Assembly (NCBI GenBank): GCA_910587955.1
Contig: CAJUNN010000019.1
Span: 1 to 47,983 of the forward strand
Source: an uncultured Lachnospiraceae bacterium
GTDB lineage: Bacteria; Bacillota; Clostridia; Lachnospirales; Lachnospiraceae
DNA: 47,983 nucleotides
Direction: 5' to 3'
In this document: piece after piece, positions 24,807 to 33,724 of the stretch
Layout of the letters: the number at the start of each line of letters is the position of its first letter
How positions within the stretch are numbered: position 1 is the stretch's first letter
The notes under the pieces: model-generated
The model's input: only the letters and a program-made list of their open reading frames with translations
What the model was told of the DNA's origin: nothing
Database searches by the model: none
Translations under genes and position numbers: made by a program

Positions 24807-26720
24807 ATGGATTACAACAAAGTAGCCCAGGACATTCTTGACAATGTGGGCGGAAAATCAAACGTAAAAAATGTAACACACTGTTTTACACGTCTGCGTT
24901 TTGTGCTGAAGGACAACAGCAAAGCGGACAAGTCTGTGGTGGAGCATCTGGAAGGCGTGATTTCTGTAGTGGAAGCGGGCGGACAGTTCCAGGTAGTATG
25001 CGGCGCGAAAGTGACAAAGATTTATGAAGCGGTGCTCCCGCTGATTGGAGAGCTGGAGGAGAGCAGCGGGGGAGAAGGACAAAAAGGCGGAGCCATGAAT
25101 CTGGTTCTGCAGAAGATTTCCGAGATTTTTACTCCCATTGTACCTGCCATTGCGGCAGCGGGTCTTATCAAGGGACTGCTCTCGGCGGCAGGCAGACTGC
25201 CGGCTTTTGATGCCTTTACGGCCACCAGCACTTATACGATTCTGAATACGGCCAGCAATATTATTTTCTATTTTATGCCGGTGTTCCTGGCCTATACGAC
25301 AGCCAAGGCTTTGAAGTGCAGCCAGATTATCTCTATGCTGCTGGGCGCGTTTCTCTGCCATCCGGTGATTGACGCTTTGATCCAGGATGTGGAGACGGCA
25401 TCCACCATTTTCGGACTGCCTGTGATAAAGAAGGCTTTTACCATCGGCGAATCTACGAAGGTGTTCAGCTATACGGAGTCGGTCATTCCCATTATTCTGG
25501 CGGTGATTGTGCTGTCTTTCCTGGAAAAGTGGCTGAAAAAAGTCATACCTGAGATCCTGCAGGTTATTCTGGTGCCGGGAATTTCCCTGATTGTCATGAT
25601 TCCCGTGATGCTGGTTGTGGTAGGCCCGGTGGGAATCTATGTGGGCTATGCCATCCAGTGGCTGTATCAGGCCCTTTATTCCTTCAGCCCTCTGCTGGGC
25701 GGTATTATTGTCGGCGGCCTGTGGGGCGTGTTCGTTATCTTCGGTGCGCACCGGGCGCTGCTTCCCATCGGTCTCAATGATGTGGCTATTTCCGGCACCA
25801 ACACGCTGATGTGTTTTGCAGGATCCGCTAACTTCTCTCAGGCCGGAGCAGCTCTGGGCGTTATGCTGAAATCCAAAAATGCAGATACCAAGCAGGTAGC
25901 CGGTGCGGCGACTGTGTCCGCTTTCCTGGTGGGAATTACGGAGCCGGCTATCTACGGCTGCAACCTGCGGCTGAAAAAACCCATGATCTGTGCGGTTATC
26001 GCCGGAGCCCTGGGCGGTGCTATTATGGGAATCGGAAACGCGGTAAATACAGGTTTTGCAAACAATGGTATTTTGACAATTATGTCCTATTATGGCGAGG
26101 GCACCAGCTTCGGACGTTTCCTGGCTTATCTGATTGGCATTGCAGTGGCCTTCTTCGGAGCGGCGGTTCTGACCTACTTTGTAGGCTTTGACGAGGGAGA
26201 AAGCGGTTCTCTGGGTAAGGCGGCTCCCGCAAAAGACCATGCGCCGAAAGCGCTGGGCACCGGAACGGTGGTAGAGATTGCGTCTCCTGTAGAGGGGAAG
26301 GCATATCCTTTGGAAGAGGTACAGGATGAGGTCTTTGCCTCGGGAGCACTGGGAAAAGGAATCGCAGTTCTTCCTGCGAAGGGAGAGGTGACAGCGCCTG
26401 CTGACTGTACGGTATCTGTGCTGTATCCCACCCTGCACGCCATGGGCCTGCAGCTGGAGAACGGCGTGGAGCTTCTGATACATATCGGAATGGACACGGT
26501 GAGGCTGGAGGGCGAAGGCTTTGCCAAGCACGTAAACGAAGGCGATCGCATTACAAAGGGAACGAAGATTGTATCCTTTGACATTGATAAAATTAAGAAA
26601 GCAGGTTATGATACCACAGTGAGCGTTGTTGTTTCCAATATGGAAGCGTTCAGCCAAGTGGAGGGAGTTCCCATGGAGTCGGCGGACAACAGCCGGACCG
26701 TTATCCGGGCCATCCGGTAG
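24807..26720 (+). CDS. bglP: PTS beta-glucoside transporter, IIBCA
   Basis: A 637-residue three-domain permease that brings in and phosphorylates beta-glucosides. Domain order is IIB (1-90) with phospho-Cys C26 in THCFTRLRF, IIC (about 100-455, ten helices) with the substrate motif GAHRALLPIGLND and GITEPAIYGCNLR, then IIA (about 485-637). In IIA, H544 and H559 (LHAMGL and LLIHIGMDT) have the 15-residue spacing of the IIA-Glc active site, and H559 is the expected phospho-acceptor. All phosphorylation sites are intact. It is the first gene of an operon with a 6-phospho-beta-glucosidase and an antiterminator and is controlled by the upstream RAT/terminator. Aryl-beta-glucosides or cellobiose are likely substrates; the symbol follows the B. 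subtilis homologue. Confidence 0.93.
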   Translation: MDYNKVAQDILDNVGGKSNVKNVTHCFTRLRFVLKDNSKADKSVVEHLEGVISVVEAGGQFQVVCGAKVTKIYEAVLPLIGELEESSGGEGQKGGAMNLVLQKISEIFTPIVPAIAAAGLIKGLLSAAGRLPAFDAFTATSTYTILNTASNIIFYFMPVFLAYTTAKALKCSQIISMLLGAFLCHPVIDALIQDVETASTIFGLPVIKKAFTIGESTKVFSYTESVIPIILAVIVLSFLEKWLKKVIPEILQVILVPGISLIVMIPVMLVVVGPVGIYVGYAIQWLYQALYSFSPLLGGIIVGGLWGVFVIFGAHRALLPIGLNDVAISGTNTLMCFAGSANFSQAGAALGVMLKSKNADTKQVAGAATVSAFLVGITEPAIYGCNLRLKKPMICAVIAGALGGAIMGIGNAVNTGFANNGILTIMSYYGEGTSFGRFLAYLIGIAVAFFGAAVLTYFVGFDEGESGSLGKAAPAKDHAPKALGTGTVVEIASPVEGKAYPLEEVQDEVFASGALGKGIAVLPAKGEVTAPADCTVSVLYPTLHAMGLQLENGVELLIHIGMDTVRLEGEGFAKHVNEGDRITKGTKIVSFDIDKIKKAGYDTTVSVVVSNMEAFSQVEGVPMESADNSRTVIRAIR

Positions 26721-26738
26721 CAAGCAGGAGGTTTGAGT

Positions 26739-28154
26739 ATGAGCTATCATTTTCCAGAAAATTTTTTGTGGGGAGCGTCTTCCTCCGCCTTCCAGATTGA
26801 AGGCGGATGGGAGGAAGACGGCAAGGGCATGACCGTTGCTGATTACAATTCTTTCCAGCGTTCCGAGAAACAGGCGGACAGTAAAGTGGCCAGCGATTTT
26901 TACCATCACTGGAGGGAAGACATTGACCTGATGAAGGAGATGGGAATGAAGGCATACCGTTTCTCCTTATCCTGGGCCAGAATCATCCCGGACGGGGACG
27001 GCGAGGTAAATGAGAAGGGAATTGCCTTCTACAACCAGGTGATCGACTATCTCATTGACCAGGGGATTATGCCTCTTGTAACCCTGTACCACTTTGACCT
27101 TCCCTATGCACTGGTGAAGAAGTACAACGGCTGGGAATGCCGGGACTGCGCATTTGCCTTTGAGCGCTATGCCAGGATCTGCTATAAGGCTTTTGGGGAC
27201 CGTGTGAAGTACTGGCAGATGATCAACGAACAGAATCTGATGATCCGGGTAAACAACCGGATGAATATCTATACGGAGGATGACTGGGAAGCGGACCGGA
27301 TGCGCGCCCAGATGGATTACCATATGTTTCTGGGACATGCACTGGCAGTAAATGCCTGCCATGAGCTGGTGGAAGGCGGCAAGGCGGCTCCGGCGGTTTC
27401 CTCTACCTGCACCTATCCTCTGACCAATAAGCCGGAGGATGTGTGGGCGGCGAAGATGAATGACTGGCTGAAAACCAACTATTGCCTGGAGATGCACATC
27501 AACGGCGAATACCCGGGTTACTATATGCGCTATCTGAAAGAGCGGAATATTGTACCCAAGACAGAAGAAGGGGACCGGGAGATTCTCAAGAAGGCAAAGA
27601 TTGATTATATTGCCCTTAATTACTACCGGACCCTCTGCGCCAGCTACCTTCCGGCAGATGAAGAGCATCCGGCGGGCTCCCGGGTATTCCGGGGGAACGA
27701 GGTGGATTTCGATCAGTACGGGTATTGCCGGGACGAGAAGAACGAGAACCTGAAAGCCAGCGAGTACGGGGCGCAGATCGATCCCATGGGCCTTCGGATT
27801 GTATTGAACGAGTATTATCGCAGATACCATCTGCCCATGATTGTCACGGAAAACGGTTTGGGTATGGGAGACGTGCTGACGGAAGACGGAAAGGTTCACG
27901 ATGATTACCGGATCGATTACCTGCGGGGACACATTGCTGCCATTGGCGATGCCATGGAGGACGGCGTGGAGATGATGGGGTACTGCCCCTGGTCTGTGAT
28001 GGATCTGTTAAGCTCCCATCAGGGCTTCCGGAAGCGTTATGGTTTTATCTATATCAACCGGGACGATCACGACCTGAAGGATCTGGCGCGTATCCGCAAG
28101 GACAGCTTTTACTGGTATCAGAATGTGATTAAGACAAACGGGGAGAGTTTGTGA
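26739..28154 (+). CDS. bglA: 6-phospho-beta-glucosidase, glycoside hydrolase family 1
   Basis: A 471-residue GH1 enzyme that splits phosphorylated beta-glucosides brought in by the PTS. The acid/base is E164 in QMINEQN and the nucleophile is E371 in IVTENGLGMGD. The start FPENFLWGASSSAFQIEGGW and the aglycone side SLSWARIIPDGDG are typical. The Asn-Glu-Gln variant of NEP is a small departure from consensus seen in part of the family. A TTG at 26733 is in frame, but the ATG at 26739 has AGGAGG 6 nt upstream. It follows the PTS gene by 18 nt and is followed by the antiterminator 4 nt later, so one transcript is very likely. Confidence 0.93.
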   Translation: MSYHFPENFLWGASSSAFQIEGGWEEDGKGMTVADYNSFQRSEKQADSKVASDFYHHWREDIDLMKEMGMKAYRFSLSWARIIPDGDGEVNEKGIAFYNQVIDYLIDQGIMPLVTLYHFDLPYALVKKYNGWECRDCAFAFERYARICYKAFGDRVKYWQMINEQNLMIRVNNRMNIYTEDDWEADRMRAQMDYHMFLGHALAVNACHELVEGGKAAPAVSSTCTYPLTNKPEDVWAAKMNDWLKTNYCLEMHINGEYPGYYMRYLKERNIVPKTEEGDREILKKAKIDYIALNYYRTLCASYLPADEEHPAGSRVFRGNEVDFDQYGYCRDEKNENLKASEYGAQIDPMGLRIVLNEYYRRYHLPMIVTENGLGMGDVLTEDGKVHDDYRIDYLRGHIAAIGDAMEDGVEMMGYCPWSVMDLLSSHQGFRKRYGFIYINRDDHDLKDLARIRKDSFYWYQNVIKTNGESL

Positions 28155-28158
28155 TAGC

Positions 28159-28998
28159 ATGCGTGTGGTAAAGGTGCTGAATAATTCCCTGGTTCTGGCG
28201 CTGGATGCCCAGGGCCGGGAGACAATTCTGATGGGAAAGGGAATCGGATATCAGAAATCCATCGGCTATCAGTTTCGGGAGAATGAGATTGAGAAGGTCT
28301 TTGTCCTTCAGGACCGGGAGGTATCGAAAAATATCATCCGCCTGGCGGCAGAGACGGATGCCGTCTATTTTGAGATGGCGAAAAACGTCATTGACTATGC
28401 CATTGAGACTTTCGGCATGGAGCTGATGGATCACATCTACCTTTCCCTCACCGACCACCTGTCCTTTGCGGCCAGGCGGCTTAGGGATGGGATTGTGCTT
28501 CAGAACTTTTACACCCAGGATATGAAACAATTTAACCCGGACGAGTTCGAAGTGGGAGAGTATGCCATCCGACTTCTCTCAGAAGAATTCGGCGTGGAAT
28601 TTCCCAAGGACGAGGCCGGCAACATCGCCTTTCACTTTATCAACGCCCAGTATGACCATCCCTATAACAGCCACAACCAGAAGATTGCCCGGGTGGTGGA
28701 TGATATTCTGGGTATTGTCAAATACAATTTCGGCATTACTTACAACGAGGACAGTACGGCCTATTCCCGGTATGTAACCCACCTGCGTCTGTTTGCGCAG
28801 CGTCTGGTGAGCAAAAGCCTTCTTCCTGAGGAGCATTCCAGTCTCCTTCATGACCAGATTGCCGCTGTCTGCCAGAAAGAGTTTGACTGTGTCCGCAGAA
28901 TCCAGCTCTATATTTCGGAGAGCTTTTATATGAAGCTGACCAATCAGGAGGAACTATACCTGGCCCTGCATATTCACCGGATATTGGAGGAGCAGTGA
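28159..28998 (+). CDS. licT: BglG/LicT-family transcription antiterminator
   Basis: A 279-residue RNA-binding antiterminator. The N-terminal CAT domain (1-55) starts MRVVKVLNNSLVLALDAQG and should bind the RAT at 24618. PRD1 (about 65-165) has H100 (LTDHLSFA) and H159 (AFHFIN), and PRD2 (about 170-279) has H208 (VTHLRLF) and H271/H273 (LALHIHR). These fall almost exactly at the regulatory positions known for LicT (100, 159, 207, 269). Phosphorylation by the PTS should inhibit through PRD1 and activate through PRD2. The regulator is last in the operon behind its own terminator, so it amplifies itself. Specificity for beta-glucosides follows from its neighbours. It could also be named bglG. Confidence 0.93.
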   Translation: MRVVKVLNNSLVLALDAQGRETILMGKGIGYQKSIGYQFRENEIEKVFVLQDREVSKNIIRLAAETDAVYFEMAKNVIDYAIETFGMELMDHIYLSLTDHLSFAARRLRDGIVLQNFYTQDMKQFNPDEFEVGEYAIRLLSEEFGVEFPKDEAGNIAFHFINAQYDHPYNSHNQKIARVVDDILGIVKYNFGITYNEDSTAYSRYVTHLRLFAQRLVSKSLLPEEHSSLLHDQIAAVCQKEFDCVRRIQLYISESFYMKLTNQEELYLALHIHRILEEQ

Positions 28999-29036
28999 GG
29001 TCTGTCGGATGCGGGAGGGAAACTTTGGCAAACCCC

Positions 29037-29066
29037 TTGCCAGGAGTCATGCAGATCGTATATAAT
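29037..29066 (+). promoter_or_regulatory. Sigma-A promoter for fba
   Basis: TTGCCA (29037-29042), an 18-nt spacer and a perfect TATAAT (29061-29066). The start site would be near 29073, about 30 nt before the fba ATG at 29104. The strong match fits a highly expressed glycolytic gene. Confidence 0.75.
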
Positions 29067-29103
29067 GGACGAGTATGAAAAAGGAAAACGGAGGTAATTC
29101 ATT

Positions 29104-29967
29104 ATGTTAGTATCAGCAGCAGAAATGCTCAAAAAAGCAAAGGCCGGACACTATGCAGTAGGCCAGTTTAACATCAACAACCTGGAGTGGACCAAGGCTG
29201 TGCTTCTGACCGCACAGGAGAACAATTCTCCTGTGATTCTCGGCGTATCCGAGGGTGCAGGAAAATATATGGCCGGTTACAAGACTGTGGTAGGTATGGT
29301 GAACGGCATGCTGGAGGAGCTGAAGATTACGGTTCCGGTGGCTCTGCATCTGGATCACGGCAGCTACGACGCTTGCTATAAGTGCATTGAGGCAGGTTTC
29401 TCTTCCATCATGTTTGACGGTTCTCATTACCCCATCGAGGAGAACATTGAGAAGACCAAAGAACTGGTGAAGGTCTGCGCAGAGAAAGGCATTTCCCTGG
29501 AGGCAGAGGTAGGCTCCATCGGCGGCGAGGAAGACGGCGTTATCGGCATGGGCGAGTGTGCGGATCCCAAGGAGTGCAAGGCCATTGCGGATCTGGGTAT
29601 TGATTTCCTGGCAGCAGGAATCGGAAACATCCATGGCAAGTACCCGGAGAACTGGGCGGGATTAAGCTTTGAGACTCTGGATGCCATCCAGCAGCTCACC
29701 GGCGAGATGCCTCTGGTTCTGCACGGCGGTACGGGAATTCCCACCGACATGATCAAGAAGGCCATTGATCTGGGCGTGTCCAAGATCAATGTAAATACCG
29801 AGTGCCAGCTTTCCTTTGCGGCTGCCACGAGAAAGTACGTGGAAGAGGGCAAGGATCAGCAGGGCAAGGGCTATGACCCGAGAAAGCTTCTGGCTCCCGG
29901 ATTTGAGGCTATCAAAGAGACCGTGAAAGAGAAAATGGAGATCTTTGGGTCTGTAGGGAAGGCGTAA
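29104..29967 (+). CDS. fba: Fructose-1,6-bisphosphate aldolase, class II
   Basis: A 287-residue zinc aldolase that cleaves fructose-1,6-bisphosphate to dihydroxyacetone phosphate and glyceraldehyde-3-phosphate. Conserved blocks are the start QFNINNLEWTKAVL, the zinc-binding HLDHGSYD, MFDGSHYPIEEN, GNIHGKYP and VLHGGTGIP, and KINVNTECQ near the phosphate site. Length is normal for the class IIB type of Firmicutes. A related tagatose-bisphosphate aldolase (GatY) would look similar, but the single-gene context with its own promoter favours glycolytic Fba. It has a strong ribosome site (ACGGAGG) and a very strong terminator afterwards, so it forms one transcription unit. Codon use looks highly biased, as for an abundant protein. 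Confidence 0.95.
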   Translation: MLVSAAEMLKKAKAGHYAVGQFNINNLEWTKAVLLTAQENNSPVILGVSEGAGKYMAGYKTVVGMVNGMLEELKITVPVALHLDHGSYDACYKCIEAGFSSIMFDGSHYPIEENIEKTKELVKVCAEKGISLEAEVGSIGGEEDGVIGMGECADPKECKAIADLGIDFLAAGIGNIHGKYPENWAGLSFETLDAIQQLTGEMPLVLHGGTGIPTDMIKKAIDLGVSKINVNTECQLSFAAATRKYVEEGKDQQGKGYDPRKLLAPGFEAIKETVKEKMEIFGSVGKA

Positions 29968-29983
29968 ATCGAAAAACGCAGGA

Positions 29984-30018
29984 AGATAAGGCGGCGCAAA
30001 AGCGCCGCCTTATCTTTC
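29984..30018 (+). terminator. Strong terminator after fba
   Basis: A perfect 14-bp GC-rich stem (29984-29997 with 30002-30015) closed by an AAAA loop (29998-30001), then TTCTG. It starts 16 bp after the fba stop. The T tract is short, but the stem is among the strongest in the window and separates fba from glnN. Confidence 0.88.
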
Positions 30019-30046
30019 TGCAAAGACAGCCCTTTTGATGTTTTCC

Positions 30047-30075
30047 TTGCATTTTCCCCCGCTTTCCGTTATCTT
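30047..30075 (+). promoter_or_regulatory. Probable promoter of the type III glutamine synthetase gene
   Basis: TTGCAT (30047-30052), a 17-nt spacer and TATCTT (30070-30075), some 30 nt before the ATG. The -10 is one or two steps from consensus, so basal strength should be moderate. No obvious GlnR-type or other operator was recognised around it. Confidence 0.55.
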
Positions 30076-30105
30076 AGAAAGAAAAAACATGCAGGGGAGA
30101 TTTTC

Positions 30106-32229
30106 ATGGGAGAGAAGACAAATATATCCGAGATATTCGGTGAAAATGTATTTAATGATACGGTGATGCAGGAGCGTCTGCCGAAAAAGATTTACCGGGA
30201 GCTAAAGCAGACCATTCAGGAAGGCAAGGAACTGGATCTGGCAGTGGCGGATGTGGTGGCCCACGAGATGAAGGAATGGGCCATCGAACAGGGGGCCACA
30301 CACTATTCCCACTGGTTCCAGCCTCTGACCGGAGCCACGGCGGAGAAGCACGATGCCTTTTTGTCTGCTCCCAAGGCGGACGGAAAAGTTCTGATGGAGT
30401 TTTCCGGCAAAGAGCTGGTAAAGGGAGAGCCGGACGCATCCTCCTTTCCCTCCGGGGGCCTTAGGGCTACCTTTGAGGCCAGGGGGTATACGGCCTGGGA
30501 CTGCACCTCCCCGGCTTTCGTAAAGAAGGATCTGTACGGAGAGCGGGCGATCCTCTATATTCCCACGGCCTTTTGCTCCTACAAGGGAGAGGCCCTGGAT
30601 CAGAAGACACCTCTTCTGCGCTCCATGGAGGCGGTTAATAAGCAGGCGCTCCGCCTTTTGGGACTCCTTGGAAATAAGACGTCCCGCCGGGTAACGCCCA
30701 GCGTGGGAGCAGAGCAGGAATATTTTCTGGTGGACCGGGAGAAATACTTAAAGCGCAAGGATCTGGTATTTACGGGACGGACCTTGTTCGGAGCCATGCC
30801 GCCCAAGGGGCAGGAACTGGACGATCACTACTTCGGCGTGATCCGGGAGCGGATCGCGGATTTTATGAAGGATGTAAACAGGGAGCTGTGGAAGCTGGGA
30901 GTGTCGGCCAAAACCCAGCACAATGAGGTGGCGCCCGGGCAGCATGAGCTGGCTCCCATCTATGCAGAGTGCAATGTGGCGGTGGACCACAACCAGCTGG
31001 TGATGGAAACGTTGAAAAAAGTGGCCTACCAGCACGGGCTGCAATGCCTGCTCCACGAAAAGCCGTTTGCGGGGGTGAACGGTTCCGGCAAGCATAACAA
31101 CTGGTCCCTTATCACGGATGACGGGATCAATCTTCTGGATCCGGGAAAGACGCCCCATGAGAATATCCAGTTTCTTCTGGTGCTGACCTGTGTGCTGAAA
31201 GCGGTGGATACCCATGGGGCCCTGCTCCGGGAGTCGGCAGCAGATGTGGGGAACGATCACCGTCTGGGAGCCAGCGAAGCTCCGCCGGCGATTATCTCCG
31301 TTTATCTGGGGGAACAGCTGGAAGACGTGCTGTTCCAGCTTATCAGCACCGGGGAAGCTACGCACAGCTTAAAGGGCGGCCATCTGCACACAGGAGTCCG
31401 GACCCTGCCCGATTTTGCCAAGGATGCCACGGATCGGAACCGCACTTCGCCCTTTGCCTTCACGGGGAATAAATTTGAATTCCGTATGGTGGGCTCCCGG
31501 GATTCCATTGCGGAGCCCAATGTGGTCTTAAATACCATTGTGGCCGAGGCATTTTGCGAGGCCTGCGACGAGCTGGAAAAGGCGGAAGACATGGAACTGG
31601 CCGTCCACGATCTCATTAAAAAATATGCCTCCGCTCACCAGCGCATCGTCTTTAACGGAAACGGATACTCGGAAGAATGGGTGGAGGAGGCCGCCCGCCG
31701 GGGCCTGCCGAATATCAAGGATATGGTAGACGCCATTCCTGCCCTGCTGGAGGAAAGAAGCGTGGAGCTCTTTGAGCGCTTCGGCGTGTTTACCCGGGCG
31801 GAGCTGGAATCCAGGGCCGAGATTCAGTATGAGACTTATGCCAAAGCCATTAATATTGAGGCCAGATCCATGATTGACATTGCCAGCAAGCATATTATCC
31901 CTGCGGTGCTCCAGTACACCACGGCCCTGGCTTCCTCCGTGAACCAGATCCGGTCCGCCTGTGCGGAGGCAAACATCAGCGTACAGATTGAACTTTTAAA
32001 GGAGTGTTCCTCCCTGCTGGCGGCTACCAAGGCGGCCTTGAAGGAGCTGACGGAGGTGACGGATGCCTCTGCCGGAAAGCGGGAGGGCCGGGAGCGGGCC
32101 GTCTATTTCCGGGATACGGTGGTCCCGGTTATGGAATCCCTGCGCCGCCCGGCGGATCGTCTGGAAATGCTGGTGGCAAAGGACATGTGGCCCATGCCTT
32201 CTTATGGGGATTTGCTGTTTGAGGTATAG
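30106..32229 (+). CDS. glnN: Type III glutamine synthetase
   Basis: A 707-residue glutamine synthetase of the large GSIII group, which makes glutamine from glutamate, ammonia and ATP. The length is far above GSI (about 440-470). The start block QERLPKKIYRELKQTIQEGK is typical of GSIII. The metal and substrate blocks are VGAEQEYFLVD, NEVAPGQHELAP and VNGSGKHNNWSL; later there is NKFEFRMVGSRDS near residue 457. All active-site glutamates are in place. It has its own promoter after the fba terminator, with a good ribosome site (CAGGGGAG). GSIII is frequent in Clostridia and Bacteroidetes and rare in Bacilli, which supports the placement of the organism. No regulator gene is adjacent. Confidence 0.96.
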   Translation: MGEKTNISEIFGENVFNDTVMQERLPKKIYRELKQTIQEGKELDLAVADVVAHEMKEWAIEQGATHYSHWFQPLTGATAEKHDAFLSAPKADGKVLMEFSGKELVKGEPDASSFPSGGLRATFEARGYTAWDCTSPAFVKKDLYGERAILYIPTAFCSYKGEALDQKTPLLRSMEAVNKQALRLLGLLGNKTSRRVTPSVGAEQEYFLVDREKYLKRKDLVFTGRTLFGAMPPKGQELDDHYFGVIRERIADFMKDVNRELWKLGVSAKTQHNEVAPGQHELAPIYAECNVAVDHNQLVMETLKKVAYQHGLQCLLHEKPFAGVNGSGKHNNWSLITDDGINLLDPGKTPHENIQFLLVLTCVLKAVDTHGALLRESAADVGNDHRLGASEAPPAIISVYLGEQLEDVLFQLISTGEATHSLKGGHLHTGVRTLPDFAKDATDRNRTSPFAFTGNKFEFRMVGSRDSIAEPNVVLNTIVAEAFCEACDELEKAEDMELAVHDLIKKYASAHQRIVFNGNGYSEEWVEEAARRGLPNIKDMVDAIPALLEERSVELFERFGVFTRAELESRAEIQYETYAKAINIEARSMIDIASKHIIPAVLQYTTALASSVNQIRSACAEANISVQIELLKECSSLLAATKAALKELTEVTDASAGKREGRERAVYFRDTVVPVMESLRRPADRLEMLVAKDMWPMPSYGDLLFEV

Positions 32230-32282
32230 AAGCCTTCCGAAATCTTAGACGGGATCTTAACCGGCCTGCAGGGAGTGAGAAA

Positions 32283-32816
32283 ATGACGAAAGAGGAAGCG
32301 GAACAGCTTTTGGGAAAGCTGTTCGGTGAAATGTATGATGAGATTTTTCAGTTTGCCCTTGCATACTTAAGGAATAAGCAGCTAGCTGAGGAGGCAGTGC
32401 AGGAAGTATTTTATCAGGCCTGGTGTCACGCGGACACTCTGGCGGAGCATGAAAACAAGCGGGGCTGGATTTATAATGCCGCCAAAAATGAGATTATGAA
32501 AATACGCAGCAAAGAGGCCAGGGTTTTGAAATATGAGACTTTGACGGGGGAGTTCTTGCAGAAGCCTGGTTCTGAAGATGCCTATGATTTTCTGGTGCTG
32601 GATGAATTTAGCCATATGGTAAATGCGGAGCAGATGGAGCTTTTAAAAAGCCGCTATCAGGATCGGAACACTTATGCGGAGATGGCGGAGGATTTCGGAA
32701 AGAGTGAAGGGGCCTGTAAAATGGCGCTTTCGAGAATACGCAGGCGGATCCGGGACTTGATGGATAGAGCCGGGAAGAGAGAACGGGAGCAGGGGAATGA
32801 CAGAGAAGAGAAATGA
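32283..32816 (+). CDS. ECF-type RNA polymerase sigma factor
   Basis: A 177-residue sigma-70 family protein with only regions 2 and 4. Region 2 is FQFALAYLRNKQLAEEAVQE (about 20-40) followed by VFYQAWCHAD and a WIYNAAKNEIMKIR segment. Region 4 carries a helix-turn-helix in YAEMAEDFGKSEGACKMALS (about 125-150) and RIRRRIRDL. This is the ECF plan, so it probably drives a small regulon in response to an outside signal. Its stop overlaps the next gene by 20 bp, and that gene encodes a one-helix membrane protein fitting an anti-sigma factor. Two matching promoter-like motifs lie downstream at 33644 and 34375. No copy was found upstream of its own gene. The gap to glnN is 53 bp without a terminator. 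Confidence 0.88.
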   Translation: MTKEEAEQLLGKLFGEMYDEIFQFALAYLRNKQLAEEAVQEVFYQAWCHADTLAEHENKRGWIYNAAKNEIMKIRSKEARVLKYETLTGEFLQKPGSEDAYDFLVLDEFSHMVNAEQMELLKSRYQDRNTYAEMAEDFGKSEGACKMALSRIRRRIRDLMDRAGKREREQGNDREEK

Positions 32817-33630
32817 AACTCTTATCCGGGAACTGTACCGGGAAATGGAGGAAGAGCTGGAACGGGATCCGGCAGAGATGGATACCCAGAAAATCAAGCA
32901 GATCAATCTTCTCCTGGCCAGACTGGAAAGAAGAGAAAAACTTCCTCCTGATATGGAGCCCGAAAAGTTCCTGGAACGTTTTGACAAAAAATACGATCTT
33001 GATCTGTCATCTGCGTGGAAAGCCTCTCAAAGGCCGGGGCCTGCCTATTCGGTTAAGCGGATATCCTGGAAAGCCAAAGCTATAACCGCAGCTGCAGCAA
33101 TCGCTCTTCTGGCAAGCATCGCAGACAGGATCTCCACGGTGGCTATGGATCAGTCTTTGTGGTGGAAGATGAAAGAGACTGCCCACGGCATTTATTTTGG
33201 GACTCTGGGGGTAGGAAAGGACGCAGAAGAACAGATCCGGGAACACTATGAGAGTTATACGGACTGGGAAGCCCTGAAAGGCTCTCTGGAACATCCGATT
33301 CTGACGCCGGAGTATATCCCGGAGGGCCTGGTGCTGAAAGAGCTGGAAAAAAATGTGTTTGAAAACAGTGTGAATCTTTCAGCCTACTATAAAGGGGAGG
33401 ATGCTTATCTGAGCATTTTCAGCGAGTACTATATGATTCCCGGAGTGGGATTGAAAGGCAGCGGCGAAGATACGGATGAAGGAGAGTACCGGGAGATAGG
33501 GGGACGGAATGTGCATGTACGTATAGGAGACGGAATCCATATGATTTTTGCAGAAGATGGTGTCCTTTATTCCCTTGACACAACTCTTGGCTTGGAGGAA
33601 GCGGAGAGGGTGATAGAAAATCTGAAATAA
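32797..33630 (+). CDS. Anti-sigma-like membrane protein with DUF4367-type outside domain
   Basis: A 277-residue protein with a charged N-terminal cytoplasmic part (1-85, with two likely amphipathic helices), one membrane helix (about 88-107, AKAITAAAAIALLASIADRI), and an outside C-terminal domain (about 150-277). The outside part has ILTPEYIPEGLVLKELEKN and ends VLYSLDTTLGLEEAERVIE, which resembles DUF4367 domains of clostridial anti-sigma factors. It has no zinc-binding ZAS motif (HxxxCxxC). The start overlaps the sigma gene by 20 bp, the usual coupling for sigma/anti-sigma pairs. It probably holds the sigma factor at the membrane until an envelope signal is sensed. That role is inferred from layout and context. 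Confidence 0.7.
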   Translation: MTEKRNETLIRELYREMEEELERDPAEMDTQKIKQINLLLARLERREKLPPDMEPEKFLERFDKKYDLDLSSAWKASQRPGPAYSVKRISWKAKAITAAAAIALLASIADRISTVAMDQSLWWKMKETAHGIYFGTLGVGKDAEEQIREHYESYTDWEALKGSLEHPILTPEYIPEGLVLKELEKNVFENSVNLSAYYKGEDAYLSIFSEYYMIPGVGLKGSGEDTDEGEYREIGGRNVHVRIGDGIHMIFAEDGVLYSLDTTLGLEEAERVIENLK

Positions 33631-33643
33631 AATTAAATAGTCC

Positions 33644-33682
33644 TGTTACCTTTTGAAAGATTTCCGGGATGTTATAAGTAAG
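33644..33682 (+). promoter_or_regulatory. Shared promoter-like motif, copy 1 (candidate ECF sigma target)
   Basis: TGTTACCTTTTG (33644-33655), a 10-nt gap, then GGGATGTTATAAGTAAG (33666-33682). The same two blocks with the same gap recur at 34375-34413, apart from one T/C change. It does not look like a sigma-A promoter. It lies 42 bp before the ATG of the secreted protein at 33725, immediately after the sigma/anti-sigma pair. Confidence 0.65.
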
Positions 33683-33724
33683 GGAGGCATATAGAGAACT
33701 CCCGGAAAGAGAGGAAAAGAGACT

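Noticed and set aside
24858..26909. 683-codon minus-strand frame opposite the PTS gene
   Set aside because: The plus strand encodes a complete IIBCA protein with all phosphorylation sites. The antisense translation is His/Gln/Arg-rich with no domain, a usual by-product of codon bias.
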